A stretch of 7,902 bases of DNA from an uncultured Actinomycetes bacterium (GCA_937902285.1 CALGTB010000347.1:1-7902), one strand, 5' to 3'; shown: positions 1-6,787, counted from the first letter of the stretch. A program made the numbers and translations. Notes: generated by a model from the letters alone, not told the origin.

Positions 1-568
1 TGGCGGGGTAGACGAGCACCTGGCCCACCAGCCCGGGGTGGCTCCCGCGCTGCTGTGCCACGACGGCGGCCAGCGTGGCGCCGGCACTGTCACCGCCCAC
101 CACGACCCGACGGTGCTCACGGAGAGCCGCATCCGCGGCCGCCACGGCGTCATCGACGGCGTCCGGGAACCGCGCCACGGGCGCGCACCGGTAGTCGACG
201 CTCACGACGGTCCACCCGGTCGCGGCGCTGGCCGTGCGCGCCGTCGCGTCCGCGGTGTCGAGGTCGCCGAGCACCCATCCGCCTCCGTGCAGCCACACGA
301 GGCACGGCGTGTCGTCATCGGCCCCGTCCGGCCGGTAGGTCCGCCGGGCCGGCAAGCCGTCCGAGGCCGGAGTGTCGACGGACGACACCGGCAGGGCGTC
401 GAGGTCCGGCTGCCAGTTCACGCGTGCGGCCAGCGTCCCGTCACGGTGCAGGCGTCGGGCCGTCGCCGCGTCCAGCTCCCAGACGGGCGGGAGCGGGTTC
501 GCGATGAGGCCCTGACGCATCGCCTCGCAGTCGGGCGCCAGGGGGACGAGGAGAGTGCCGGAGTCCAT
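1..568 (-). CDS. Alpha/beta hydrolase (HSL/family IV esterase), C-terminus beyond window
   Basis: This looks like a cytoplasmic ester hydrolase of the hormone-sensitive-lipase (alpha/beta hydrolase fold-3) family. The 189 residues in the window contain, in order, the oxyanion-hole motif HGGGW (residues 94-98), the DYR motif (125-127) followed by FPDAVDD, and the nucleophile elbow GDSAG (159-163, Ser161 catalytic). The catalytic Asp and His would lie in the C-terminal part beyond the left edge. No signal peptide is seen. The ATG at 568 begins 2 bp after the TAG of the upstream SGNH gene, with no clear Shine-Dalgarno, which suggests translational coupling. It is the last visible member of the minus-strand operon. 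Family membership is seen directly; the substrate cannot be told. Esterases of this family usually have about 300-350 residues, so roughly 110-160 are missing. Confidence 0.9.
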   Translation of the reverse strand, partial: MDSGTLLVPLAPDCEAMRQGLIANPLPPVWELDAATARRLHRDGTLAARVNWQPDLDALPVSSVDTPASDGLPARRTYRPDGADDDTPCLVWLHGGGWVLGDLDTADATARTASAATGWTVVSVDYRCAPVARFPDAVDDAVAAADAALREHRRVVVGGDSAGATLAAVVAQQRGSHPGLVGQVLVYPA

Positions 569-570
569 CC

Positions 571-1254
571 CTAGACAATCCCGACGGAGATGGTGCCGGA
601 GGCGTACGGGATGCCGGCGCCGGCTCCCGTGGTCGGAGCGGCCGAGGCCGACGTGGCCGATGCTGAGGAGGCCGACGCCGTCGCTCCCGACGCGGCCCGG
701 TCGATCGCCGCGTCGATCACCCGTGCGTAGCCCTTCGCGCCGGACGGCGTCAGGTGGATGCCGTCGGAGTAGAGCCACTTCGCATGGCGCGATGCCGCCC
801 AGTTCCAGTCGATGACGTTGACCCGGCCCGGGCGGTAGTCCGCGGCGCACTGGCGGATCACCTTGTTGTTGCCCTTCTCCCACGACCTCGGCGCATGGAT
901 GGTCACGAGGAACACGCGGCGGTCAGGGCCCGCGGCCTTGACCATGGCGTGGCAGGAGGACAGGGGGAACGTGCCATTGGTGCCCAGGTGGACGACCACG
1001 TTCTCGGGCAGGGAGGCGCCGCGGCGGCGCAGCTCGGCCGCACCGCTGTAGGCCTGCCGGCTCTCCTCGGCGTCAACGACGCGGAAGCCGAGCCGCTTCA
1101 TGACGTCCTTGGCCCCGAGCATGACCGAGTCGCCCAGGGCGTAGCGATCCTTCGGCGTCGCGGCGTGCGCCGGCGCGGCGAGCCCCGCGGCGAGACCCGC
1201 CACCATCGCGACCGCGACGGCGCATCGTGCAGCAGCGCCGCGACGGATCCTCAC
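571..1254 (-). CDS. Secreted SGNH-domain protein (OatA-like SGNH hydrolase/acyltransferase domain)
   Basis: The 227-aa protein starts with GTG. Residues 1-31 form a signal peptide: an RIRR basic start, an Ala/Val-rich core, and a likely AHA|A cleavage after 31. The SGNH blocks follow: GDSV (41-44, Ser43 nucleophile), HLGTNG (89-94, Asn93) and DGIH (164-167, Asp164 and His167). This arrangement resembles the extracytoplasmic SGNH domain fused to acyltransferase-3 proteins such as OatA, but here it stands alone with no membrane domain. Cys101 and Cys136 could form a disulfide. Residues 187-214 are an Ala/Ser/Thr-rich low-complexity stretch, followed by a short hydrophobic tail ending SGTISVGIV. 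There is no LPXTG or lipobox. The open frame extends upstream to 1563, but the signal peptide and the 5-bp spacing from the preceding stop codon support GTG at 1254. Likely an acyl transfer or deacylation activity on cell-surface glycans; the substrate is unknown. Confidence 0.82.
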   Translation of the reverse strand: MRIRRGAAARCAVAVAMVAGLAAGLAAPAHAATPKDRYALGDSVMLGAKDVMKRLGFRVVDAEESRQAYSGAAELRRRGASLPENVVVHLGTNGTFPLSSCHAMVKAAGPDRRVFLVTIHAPRSWEKGNNKVIRQCAADYRPGRVNVIDWNWAASRHAKWLYSDGIHLTPSGAKGYARVIDAAIDRAASGATASASSASATSASAAPTTGAGAGIPYASGTISVGIV

Positions 1255-1259
1255 GTGCG

Positions 1260-2417
1260 CTATTGGACCACGCGCGCGATGCGGCTCACAATCTCGCGGA
1301 GGATCGCCGGCGACGTGGCGAAGTTGAGCCGGACGAAGCCCCTGCCCTGGGTCCCGAAGGTGGCGCCGGGGCTGAGGCCCACCCTCCCCCGCTCGAGGAT
1401 CACGGCGGCCGGGTCGTCGCCCAGTCCGTACGCGGACAGGTCGATCCAGGCGAGATACGACGCCTCGGGCGCCCGGTAGCGCGCCCGCGGCAGCTCGGCG
1501 GCGAGCAGGTCGGCCAGCAGGCGCCGCTGCGCGTCGAGGAGCCCGACGACGTCCGCGAGCCACGGGCCTCCCTCGCGGTAGGCGGCGGCCGCCGCGATCA
1601 CGCCGAGGTGCCCCGTCGTGAAGGTGACCTCCATGGGGATGCGGGCCGTCACCGTGCGGGCCGTCCTGCCGGTGCTCACCAGCTGCGAGGCCTTGAGTCC
1701 CGCGAGGTTCCAGGCCTTCGACGCGGAGACGAGCGCCACGGCGTCGGCGTCGTCGTCGACCACCGTCAGGAACGGAACGTGCACGGCGCCGGGGAGCACG
1801 AGGGGCGCATGGATCTCATCGGAGATCACGGCGACGCCATGACGGGCGGCCAGGTCGGCCACGGCTCGCAGTTCGTCACGCGACGCCACGCCGCCGGTCG
1901 GGTTGTGCGGGTTGGACATCAGGAACGCCGTCACGCCCGGTGACGCGAACGCGCGCTCCAGGACCTCGAGGTCGATCACGTAGGCGTCGTCGGCACTCCG
2001 TGCCAGCGGCGCCTCCACCACACGGCGCCCGACGACGTCCGTCACCACGCTGAAGAACGGGTGGTAGACCGGAGGCGTGATGACGACGCCGTCACCCGGC
2101 GACGTCAGCCTGAGCAGTGCCTGGGCGACGCCCGTGAGCACGTCGGGAAGGGTGGTCACGCGGTCCGGGGCGACGTTCCAGCCCCACTGCTCCCCTGCGT
2201 ACGCCGCGAAGGCCTCGGACAGGCCCGCGGGCCACGCGTAGCCCGTGTCGGAGTCGGCGATCGCCCGACGCAGCGCCTCGGCGATCGGCTCGGCCAGCGG
2301 ATAGTCCATCTCGGCTACCCAGGCGGGGATCACGTCGGGGTCGTAGAACCGCCACTTCGCGCTGGTGCGGCGGCGGAGCACGTCGAGGGTGATGGCATCG
2401 ACATCGAAGGAGGTCAC
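1260..2417 (-). CDS. MalY/PatB-family PLP-dependent C-S lyase / aminotransferase
   Basis: This is a fold-type I PLP enzyme of the MalY/PatB group. Family members cleave cystathionine or cysteine S-conjugates (beta-lyase) or act as aminotransferases, so sulfide, thiols or homocysteine are possible products. In the 385-aa form the motifs are AEMDYP (35-40), TGY (58-60), NPHNPTG (169-175, PLP-binding Asn), SDEIH (199-203, Asp contacting the pyridine nitrogen) and SASKAWNLAGLK (231-242, Lys234 the Schiff-base lysine). FVRLNFA (361-367) has Arg363 for the substrate carboxylate. Two GTG starts are possible. The one at 2417 (7 bp after the copA stop) fits family N-termini, which open with a short FDFD-like sequence. 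The one at 2435 would add six residues and overlap copA by 11 bp. Neither has a clear Shine-Dalgarno. No signal peptide is seen, so it is cytoplasmic. Family is confident; exact reaction is not. Confidence 0.87.
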   Translation of the reverse strand: MTSFDVDAITLDVLRRRTSAKWRFYDPDVIPAWVAEMDYPLAEPIAEALRRAIADSDTGYAWPAGLSEAFAAYAGEQWGWNVAPDRVTTLPDVLTGVAQALLRLTSPGDGVVITPPVYHPFFSVVTDVVGRRVVEAPLARSADDAYVIDLEVLERAFASPGVTAFLMSNPHNPTGGVASRDELRAVADLAARHGVAVISDEIHAPLVLPGAVHVPFLTVVDDDADAVALVSASKAWNLAGLKASQLVSTGRTARTVTARIPMEVTFTTGHLGVIAAAAAYREGGPWLADVVGLLDAQRRLLADLLAAELPRARYRAPEASYLAWIDLSAYGLGDDPAAVILERGRVGLSPGATFGTQGRGFVRLNFATSPAILREIVSRIARVVQ

Positions 2418-2424
2418 GGGCCGA

Positions 2425-4641
2425 TCATGTCGCACGGAACGAGCGCAGGCGCAGGCTGTTGGTCACGACGAACACCGACGAGAACGCCATCGCCGCGCCG
2501 GCCACGAGCGGACTGAGCAGGCCGGCCATGGCCAGGGGGATGGCGGCGACGTTGTAGGCGAAGGCCCAGAACAGGTTTCCCTTGATGGTGCGCAGGGTTC
2601 GCCGGGACAGCCGGATGGCGTCGGAGACCGACATGAGGTCACCTCGGACGAGGGTGATGTCGGCCGCCTCGATCGCGACGTCCGTGCCCGTTCCCATGGC
2701 CATCCCCAGGTCGGCCTGGGCCAGTGCGGCGGCGTCATTGACCCCGTCGCCCACCATCGCGACGACGGAGCCGGTCGCCTGCAGGCTCGTGACGACGGCG
2801 ACCTTGTCCTCCGGAAGCACGTCGGCCCGCACGTCGTCGATCCCCACCTCGGCCGCGACCGCGGTGGCGGCGCGGGCGTTGTCGCCGGTGAGCAGGACGG
2901 GGCGCAGGCCGAGTCGCCGGAGGGCCGCGACGGCGTCGGCACTGCCCGGCTTGACCGTGTCGGACACGACGAGCAGCCCTGCCGACCGACCGTCGACAGC
3001 GACGCCCACCACCGTGCGCCCGGCTCCTTCATGGCGAGCCCGCTCCGCGACGAGGGACGGGGACTCGTCGACCGTCCACTCGCTGCTGAGCCACCCCGGC
3101 CGTCCGGCCGCGACGGCATGACCGTCGACGACTCCCTGGACCCCGAGCCCGCGCGTCGACAGGAATCCCTCGACAGCGGGGAGCGCGCCGGCCTCGCGAG
3201 CACCGACGGCGATGGCCGCACCAACCGGATGCTCCGACGCATCCTCGAGTGCGCCCGCCAGTCGCAGCAGCGTGGCCGCGTCGTGCCCGTCCGACGGCAC
3301 GACCTCGACCAGGGCCATGCGCCCGGTCGTGATGGTGCCGGTCTTGTCGAGGACGACGGTGTCGACCTGGCGGGTCGACTCGAGGATCTGCGGGCCCTTG
3401 ATGAGGATGCCCAGCTGGGCACCCCGCCCCGTGCCGACCATGAGAGCGGTGGGCGTCGCGAGGCCCAGCGCGCACGGGCAGGCGATGATGAGGACGGCCA
3501 CGGCGGCCGTGAACGCCGCCTGCGGACCGGCTCCGGCGATCAGCCAGCCGACGAGGGTGACGAGCGACAGGGCGAGCACGACGGGGACGAACACCGCGGA
3601 CACTCGGTCGGCAAGCCGCTGGACGGGGGCCTTGCCCGTCTGGGCCGCCTCCACCATGCGGGCGATGCGGGCGAGCTGGGTGTCGGCGCCCACCGCGGTG
3701 GCCCGGACCAGCAAGCGCCCGCCGGCGTTGACCGTGCCGCCGACAACGGCATCGCCGGGCCCCACCTCGACGGGCACCGGCTCACCGGTGACCATGCTGT
3801 TGTCGACGGCGCTCGAACCCTCGACGACGACGCCGTCGGTCGCCACCTTCTCGCCGGGCCGCACCACGAACGCATCGTCGGTGCGCAGGTCGCCGATGGG
3901 CACGCGCTGCTCGACGGAGTCACGCACGACCGCGACATCCTTCGCGCCGAGGCTCGCCAGCGCCCTGAGTGCCTCGCCCGAGCGCGCCTTCGCGCGGGCC
4001 TCGAGATAGCGGCCGGTGAGGATGAACACCGTGACGGCGGCAGCAACCTCGAGGTAGATCTCCGGCTGCTGCCCCTGGTCGTGCGGAAGGAGCGTGAAGG
4101 TCATCGACATGCCCGGCTCACCTGCGCCGCCGAGGAACAGGGCCCACAGCGACCAGCCGAATGCCGCCAGCACGCCGAGGGAGATGAGCGTGTCCATCGT
4201 CGCGGCACCGTGGCGCAGGTTGACCCAGGCCGCCCGGTGGAAGGGCCACGCACCCCACATCACCACCGGGGCCGCCAGCGTCAGGGAGGCCCACTGCCAG
4301 TAGGTGAACTGCAGCGCCGGGACCATGGCCATGAGCACGACCGGGACCGTCAGGGCGATGCAGATGAGCAGCCGCTGCCGCAGCGCATCGACCTCGGGGT
4401 CGGCAGAGGTCGTCTCGGGGAGGGACGCGACGAGCGGCGTCCGGGCGGCATAGCCGGTGGCCTCCACCGTGCGGATGGCGTCGTCCACGCTGACCCCGTC
4501 GGGAAGCACGACGTGCGCCTTCTCGGTCGCGTAGTTGACGGTGGCGGTGACGCCCGGCATCCGGTTGAGCTTCTTCTCGATGCGCAGGGCGCAGGAGGAG
4601 CAGGTCATGCCGCCGATCTCAAGATCGACCTCCGACGCCAT
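2425..4641 (-). CDS. copA: Cu(I)-exporting P1B-type ATPase CopA
   Basis: The 738-aa membrane protein pumps Cu(I) out of the cytoplasm using ATP. One N-terminal heavy-metal-associated domain carries GMTCSSC (11-17, Cys14 and Cys17). Membrane segments run from about residue 90. The actuator motif TGE is at 285-287. The membrane copper-site motif CPC is at 388-390, the phosphorylation motif DKTGT at 432-436 (Asp432), SEHP at 469-472, TGDN at 585-588 and GDGVND at 631-636. C-terminal helices contain YN (696-697) and MAFSS (718-722), which with CPC define the Cu(I) P1B-1 class. The loop near 174-195 contains Met and His residues and may help copper release. ATG at 4641 lies 3 bp after the copZ stop, inside a GGTGAGG-like purine stretch. 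Length and motifs are complete. Silver transport is also possible, but Zn/Cd/Co specificity is argued against by the membrane motifs. Confidence 0.97.
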   Translation of the reverse strand: MASEVDLEIGGMTCSSCALRIEKKLNRMPGVTATVNYATEKAHVVLPDGVSVDDAIRTVEATGYAARTPLVASLPETTSADPEVDALRQRLLICIALTVPVVLMAMVPALQFTYWQWASLTLAAPVVMWGAWPFHRAAWVNLRHGAATMDTLISLGVLAAFGWSLWALFLGGAGEPGMSMTFTLLPHDQGQQPEIYLEVAAAVTVFILTGRYLEARAKARSGEALRALASLGAKDVAVVRDSVEQRVPIGDLRTDDAFVVRPGEKVATDGVVVEGSSAVDNSMVTGEPVPVEVGPGDAVVGGTVNAGGRLLVRATAVGADTQLARIARMVEAAQTGKAPVQRLADRVSAVFVPVVLALSLVTLVGWLIAGAGPQAAFTAAVAVLIIACPCALGLATPTALMVGTGRGAQLGILIKGPQILESTRQVDTVVLDKTGTITTGRMALVEVVPSDGHDAATLLRLAGALEDASEHPVGAAIAVGAREAGALPAVEGFLSTRGLGVQGVVDGHAVAAGRPGWLSSEWTVDESPSLVAERARHEGAGRTVVGVAVDGRSAGLLVVSDTVKPGSADAVAALRRLGLRPVLLTGDNARAATAVAAEVGIDDVRADVLPEDKVAVVTSLQATGSVVAMVGDGVNDAAALAQADLGMAMGTGTDVAIEAADITLVRGDLMSVSDAIRLSRRTLRTIKGNLFWAFAYNVAAIPLAMAGLLSPLVAGAAMAFSSVFVVTNSLRLRSFRAT

Positions 4642-4644
4642 GCC

Positions 4645-4860
4645 TCACCCCACTAGTTCGTACCCGGCCTCATCGACCGCCGCTCGGACGGCGGCGGAGT
4701 CGAGCGGCTGCGCGCTGTCGACCGTCACCTCGGACACGTCGCCGGGCACGAGGTCGATGCGCACTCCCGCGACGCCGGGCAGCGCCGCCAGCTCCGCGGT
4801 GACGGCCGCGACGCAGTGGTCGCACGTCATCCCCGACACCCGGAACACCTCGGTGGTCAT
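4645..4860 (-). CDS. copZ: Copper chaperone, heavy-metal-associated domain (CopZ)
   Basis: This 71-aa protein is a single heavy-metal-associated domain with a ferredoxin-like fold. The metal site GMTCDHC is at residues 10-16 (Cys13 and Cys16), and the C-terminal YEL region is typical. It is expected to bind Cu(I) in the cytoplasm and hand it to the HMA domain or membrane entry site of the ATPase encoded immediately downstream (3-bp gap). The start is well defined: GGAGGG lies about 9 nt before ATG at 4860, the clearest ribosome binding site in the window. It sits 43 bp after the repressor gene, and I saw no second operator palindrome in that gap, so it probably shares the repressor's promoter. 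Confidence 0.95.
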   Translation of the reverse strand: MTTEVFRVSGMTCDHCVAAVTAELAALPGVAGVRIDLVPGDVSEVTVDSAQPLDSAAVRAAVDEAGYELVG

Positions 4861-4869
4861 GCGGTATTC

Positions 4870-4874
4870 CCTCC
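4870..4874 (-). promoter_or_regulatory. Shine-Dalgarno of copZ
   Basis: GGAGG read on the minus strand, 9 nt before the copZ ATG. It is notable because most other starts in this window have weak or no Shine-Dalgarno sequence and appear coupled or leaderless. Its strength may let copZ and copA be translated more than the repressor. Confidence 0.75.
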
Positions 4875-4903
4875 GGTGGGGCGGACGATCATGACGACAG
4901 GGG

Positions 4904-5164
4904 TCAGGCGAGCGACAGGAAGAGCTTCTCGAGCTCCTCGCGGCTCATGGGCGCGTCGTCGCCGTGCTCCCAGCACTGCTGGAGGCCCGAGGCCACGATC
5001 TTGAAGCCCACCCGGTCGAGGGCCTTCGACACGGCGGCGAGCTGGGTGACGATGTCAGCGCAAGTGCGCTCCTCGTCGATCATGTTGATGACACCGTCGA
5101 GCTGGCCGCGTGCACGCTTGAGTCGCAGGACGATGTCGTGGCTGACGGTCGGCTCGATGTTCAT
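4904..5164 (-). CDS. CsoR/CstR-family thiol/metal-responsive repressor lacking the copper His ligand
   Basis: This 86-aa all-alpha repressor of the Trns_repr_metal family has the signatures RLKRARGQLDGV (14-25), ERTCADIVTQLAAVSKAL (32-49) and SGLQQC (59-64). It should bind the palindrome 20 bp upstream of its own ATG and derepress when its cysteines meet a ligand. Cys35 and Cys64 match Cys36 and Cys65 of Mycobacterium tuberculosis CsoR with identical 29-residue spacing. The His four residues before the second Cys (His61 there) is Gly60 here. A Cys pair without that His is typical of persulfide-sensing CstR-like members. His9 or His67 could still supply a third ligand. ATG at 5164 is preferred: GTG at 5182 would start 2 bp from the operator. 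A TACCAT hexamer 6 nt before the ATG suggests a leaderless mRNA. First gene of the copZ-copA operon. Confidence 0.93.
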   Translation of the reverse strand: MNIEPTVSHDIVLRLKRARGQLDGVINMIDEERTCADIVTQLAAVSKALDRVGFKIVASGLQQCWEHGDDAPMSREELEKLFLSLA

Positions 5165-5170
5165 GACGCC

Positions 5171-5176
5171 ATGGTA
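5171..5176 (-). promoter_or_regulatory. Candidate -10 of the repressor/copper operon (leaderless)
   Basis: TACCAT on the minus strand fits the actinobacterial TANNNT -10 pattern and ends 6 nt before the repressor ATG, so transcription would begin at or next to the start codon. The -35 at 17-bp spacing (CTTACC) is a poor match to TTGACA. The operator palindrome fills the spacer and reaches into the -35 region, as expected for repression by blocking polymerase. Inferred from pattern only. Confidence 0.5.
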
Positions 5177-5183
5177 TCCCACA

Positions 5184-5197
5184 TACCCTTAGGGGTA
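5184..5197. promoter_or_regulatory. CsoR-type operator palindrome in the divergent region
   Basis: TACCCTTAGGGGTA is an inverted repeat with six of seven base pairs matched; only the pair 5189/5192 (T/G) fails. G/C-tract palindromes bounded by TA, of the general form TACCC-N4-GGGTA, are established targets of CsoR-family repressors, and the repressor gene lies next to it. It covers the -35/spacer of the minus-strand promoter and touches the first two bases of the plus-strand -10, so one bound tetramer could silence both directions. Binding itself is inferred. Confidence 0.72.
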
Positions 5198-5201
5198 AGG
5201 T
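5196..5201 (+). promoter_or_regulatory. Candidate -10 of the AhpD-like gene (leaderless)
   Basis: TAAGGT fits TANNNT and ends exactly 6 nt before the ATG at 5208, the same geometry as the divergent promoter. No good -35 is visible. The AAGG within it could instead act as a weak Shine-Dalgarno 7 nt before the ATG if transcription starts further upstream, for example from TACCCT at 5184-5189. Confidence 0.42.
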
Positions 5202-5207
5202 CGATGC

Positions 5208-5573
5208 ATGACCCACGACCATGGAAAAGCAGTCCTGGACGACCTGGCCCCCCTGACCCGCGACCTCCGCAAGGCCATCCCCGACGTCTACAAGGGGTTC
5301 CGTGAGCTGCACCACGCGGCGTTCGCGGAGGGCGCGCTCGCCCCCAAGTACAAGGAGCTCATCGCCATGGCGATCGCGGTCGTCGACCAGTGCGACGGCT
5401 GCATCGCCTCGCACAGCCAGGCCGCCGTGCGGGCAGGAGCGAGCCGCGAGGAGGCCGCCGAGGCCATCGGCGTCACGTTCCTCATGGCCGGCGGGCCTGC
5501 CACCATCTACGGACCCCGCGCCTACGCGGCGTTCTGCGAGTTCCACGACGCGGTGGCTACCGTTACGGAGTGA
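5208..5573 (+). CDS. AhpD-like carboxymuconolactone decarboxylase family protein
   Basis: This 121-aa helical protein belongs to the CMD/AhpD family. It carries the complete AhpD active-site pattern E-x11-C-x2-C-x3-H (Glu50, Cys62, Cys65, His69; core CDGCIASH), so a thiol-disulfide or peroxide-related redox activity is more likely than decarboxylation. In AhpD these cysteines reduce AhpC peroxiredoxin, but no ahpC is present here. The N-terminus MTHDHGK is His-rich for its length and might touch metal, which is only a suggestion. It is transcribed divergently from the repressor across the 43-bp operator region, so it is probably controlled by the same repressor. Its TGA overlaps the GTG of the MFS gene. 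Family is confident; the partner and substrate are unknown. Confidence 0.92.
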   Translation: MTHDHGKAVLDDLAPLTRDLRKAIPDVYKGFRELHHAAFAEGALAPKYKELIAMAIAVVDQCDGCIASHSQAAVRAGASREEAAEAIGVTFLMAGGPATIYGPRAYAAFCEFHDAVATVTE

Positions 5574-6769
5574 CCAGGCCCCCGAGCTCCACGCTCCGGC
5601 CGTACCTCACCACCGCCACGCTGGCACGCTCGGGCACGGAGTCGGCCGGCCCGGCCCTCCTCATCGTCACGATCGCCGTGATGGGCAGTGCCACGACGGG
5701 GTCGTACGTGGTCGCCTCCCTGACCGCGTCGGCCGCCGTGGGCGGCCCGATCGTGGGGGCCCTCCTCGACAGGACCGCCGCGCCTCGCCGCGGCTTCGCC
5801 CTTGCCATGCTCGTCATGGCCGCGGGACTGGCCGCGATCACCCTCGTCATCGGGCACGTCCCCATCGGCGTCGTCATCGTGCTGGCCGTGCTCGCCGGGT
5901 TCGGGTACCCCGCCATCACCGGCGCGTGGAGCGCCCAGCTGCCGCGCCTGGCGCAGCCCGATGCACTGACCCGGGCCTACTCCGCGGATGCCGCCACCTA
6001 CAGCGTGGCCGCTGTCGTGGCGCCGCCGCTGGCCGCCGCGCTCGTCGTGGTGTCGACACGTGCCCCGCTCTGGTTCGCCGTGGTGCTGCTGCTGGCGGCC
6101 CTCGCGACACTGCGCAGCGTTCCGCTGGCCGCCTCCGGCACCGGTCGCCCCCGCAGGTCACTGCTCGACGACCTGCGGTCGGGCCTCGGAGTCATGGCCC
6201 GCAACTCGGCGCTGCGCCGCACCGTGATCATCACGACCGTCGGGTTCGCCGGCCAGGCCGCCGTCTTCGTGAGCGCCCCGGTCCTCTCGCAGTCGCTCAC
6301 CGGATCGCTCCAGTTCACCGGGGTCATCCTCGGAGCCTTCGCTGCCGGGGGCGTCCTCACCGCGCTGTGGTTCACCCGTCACCCCGTCCAGCGCCCGGAC
6401 CGCGCGATCATCGCGTCGACCGCAGCCTCGGCGCTGATGCTGGCGGCGATGGGGCTCGCCCCGACGCCGTGGCTGCTGCTCATCGCGGCGTTCGCGATGG
6501 GTGCGACCGAGCCTCCCCTGGTCTCGTCCATGTTCCAGGTGCGGGCACGGGAGTCGCCTGAGCACATCCAGTCGCAGGTGTTCACCACATCGGCGAGCCT
6601 GAGGATGACGGCGTTCGCCATCAGCACGGCCGTGTGCGGCGCCTTGCTGTCCATCGGGATCGGCGCCGTGATCGCCTTCGGCGTCGCACTCCACCTCGCG
6701 TCGCTGGTGCTCGGCCTGCTCCTCGGCCCGGACCTGCCACGTCGCCAGCACTGGGTGCACCGCGCCTGA
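5570..6769 (+). CDS. Major facilitator superfamily transporter
   Basis: This 399-aa integral membrane protein shows about a dozen hydrophobic segments, in keeping with a 12-helix MFS permease. The loop 2-3 signature appears as GALLDRTAAPRRG (63-75), with the acidic and arginine residues typical of MFS motif A. A polar cytoplasmic linker (about 186-217) separates the two halves. The GTG start at 5570 overlaps the upstream stop as GTGA, so translation is coupled to the AhpD-like gene. The frame is open back to 5390, but that extension would run through the AhpD-like coding sequence in another frame and gives Arg-rich non-membrane sequence, so it is rejected. No residue reveals the substrate; it may be a drug-type or small-molecule exporter. 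Placement suggests shared regulation with the repressor and AhpD-like gene. Confidence 0.88.
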   Translation: MTRPPSSTLRPYLTTATLARSGTESAGPALLIVTIAVMGSATTGSYVVASLTASAAVGGPIVGALLDRTAAPRRGFALAMLVMAAGLAAITLVIGHVPIGVVIVLAVLAGFGYPAITGAWSAQLPRLAQPDALTRAYSADAATYSVAAVVAPPLAAALVVVSTRAPLWFAVVLLLAALATLRSVPLAASGTGRPRRSLLDDLRSGLGVMARNSALRRTVIITTVGFAGQAAVFVSAPVLSQSLTGSLQFTGVILGAFAAGGVLTALWFTRHPVQRPDRAIIASTAASALMLAAMGLAPTPWLLLIAAFAMGATEPPLVSSMFQVRARESPEHIQSQVFTTSASLRMTAFAISTAVCGALLSIGIGAVIAFGVALHLASLVLGLLLGPDLPRRQHWVHRA

Positions 6770-6775
6770 CCGCAC

Positions 6776-6781
6776 TACGCT
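6776..6781 (+). promoter_or_regulatory. Candidate -10 of the peptidase E-like gene (leaderless)
   Basis: TACGCT lies in the 18-bp gap after the MFS gene and ends 6 nt before the ATG at 6788, again TANNNT-N6-ATG. No Shine-Dalgarno is present, which fits leaderless initiation. No convincing -35 was found, and read-through from the MFS gene is equally possible. Confidence 0.4.
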
Positions 6782-6787
6782 CGCCCG

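Noticed and set aside
38..574. Plus-strand open frames at the left edge
   Set aside because: They are antisense to the esterase, whose HGGGW and GDSAG motifs read cleanly on the minus strand.
638..700. Possible short tandem DNA repeat in the SGNH tail
   Set aside because: The apparent repetition is codon-level bias from Ala/Ser/Thr residues, without a regular unit.
1255..1563. N-terminal extension of the SGNH frame
   Set aside because: It would overlap the C-S lyase coding sequence by about 300 bp with Arg-rich sequence and bury a clean signal peptide; GTG at 1254 is better.
2365..4656. 763-codon open frame on the plus strand opposite copA
   Set aside because: It is antisense to an intact copA with all catalytic motifs. 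Its product is rich in Arg, Gly, Asp and His with no recognisable domain, the usual shadow of a high-GC gene.
5165..5182. GTG start of the repressor at 5182
   Set aside because: It would place the start 2 bp from the operator with no room for a separate ribosome site; the family N-terminus fits ATG at 5164.
5302..6561. 419-codon plus-strand open frame overlapping the AhpD-like and MFS genes
   Set aside because: It is out of frame with both recognised proteins and very Arg/Pro/His-rich; a codon-bias artefact.
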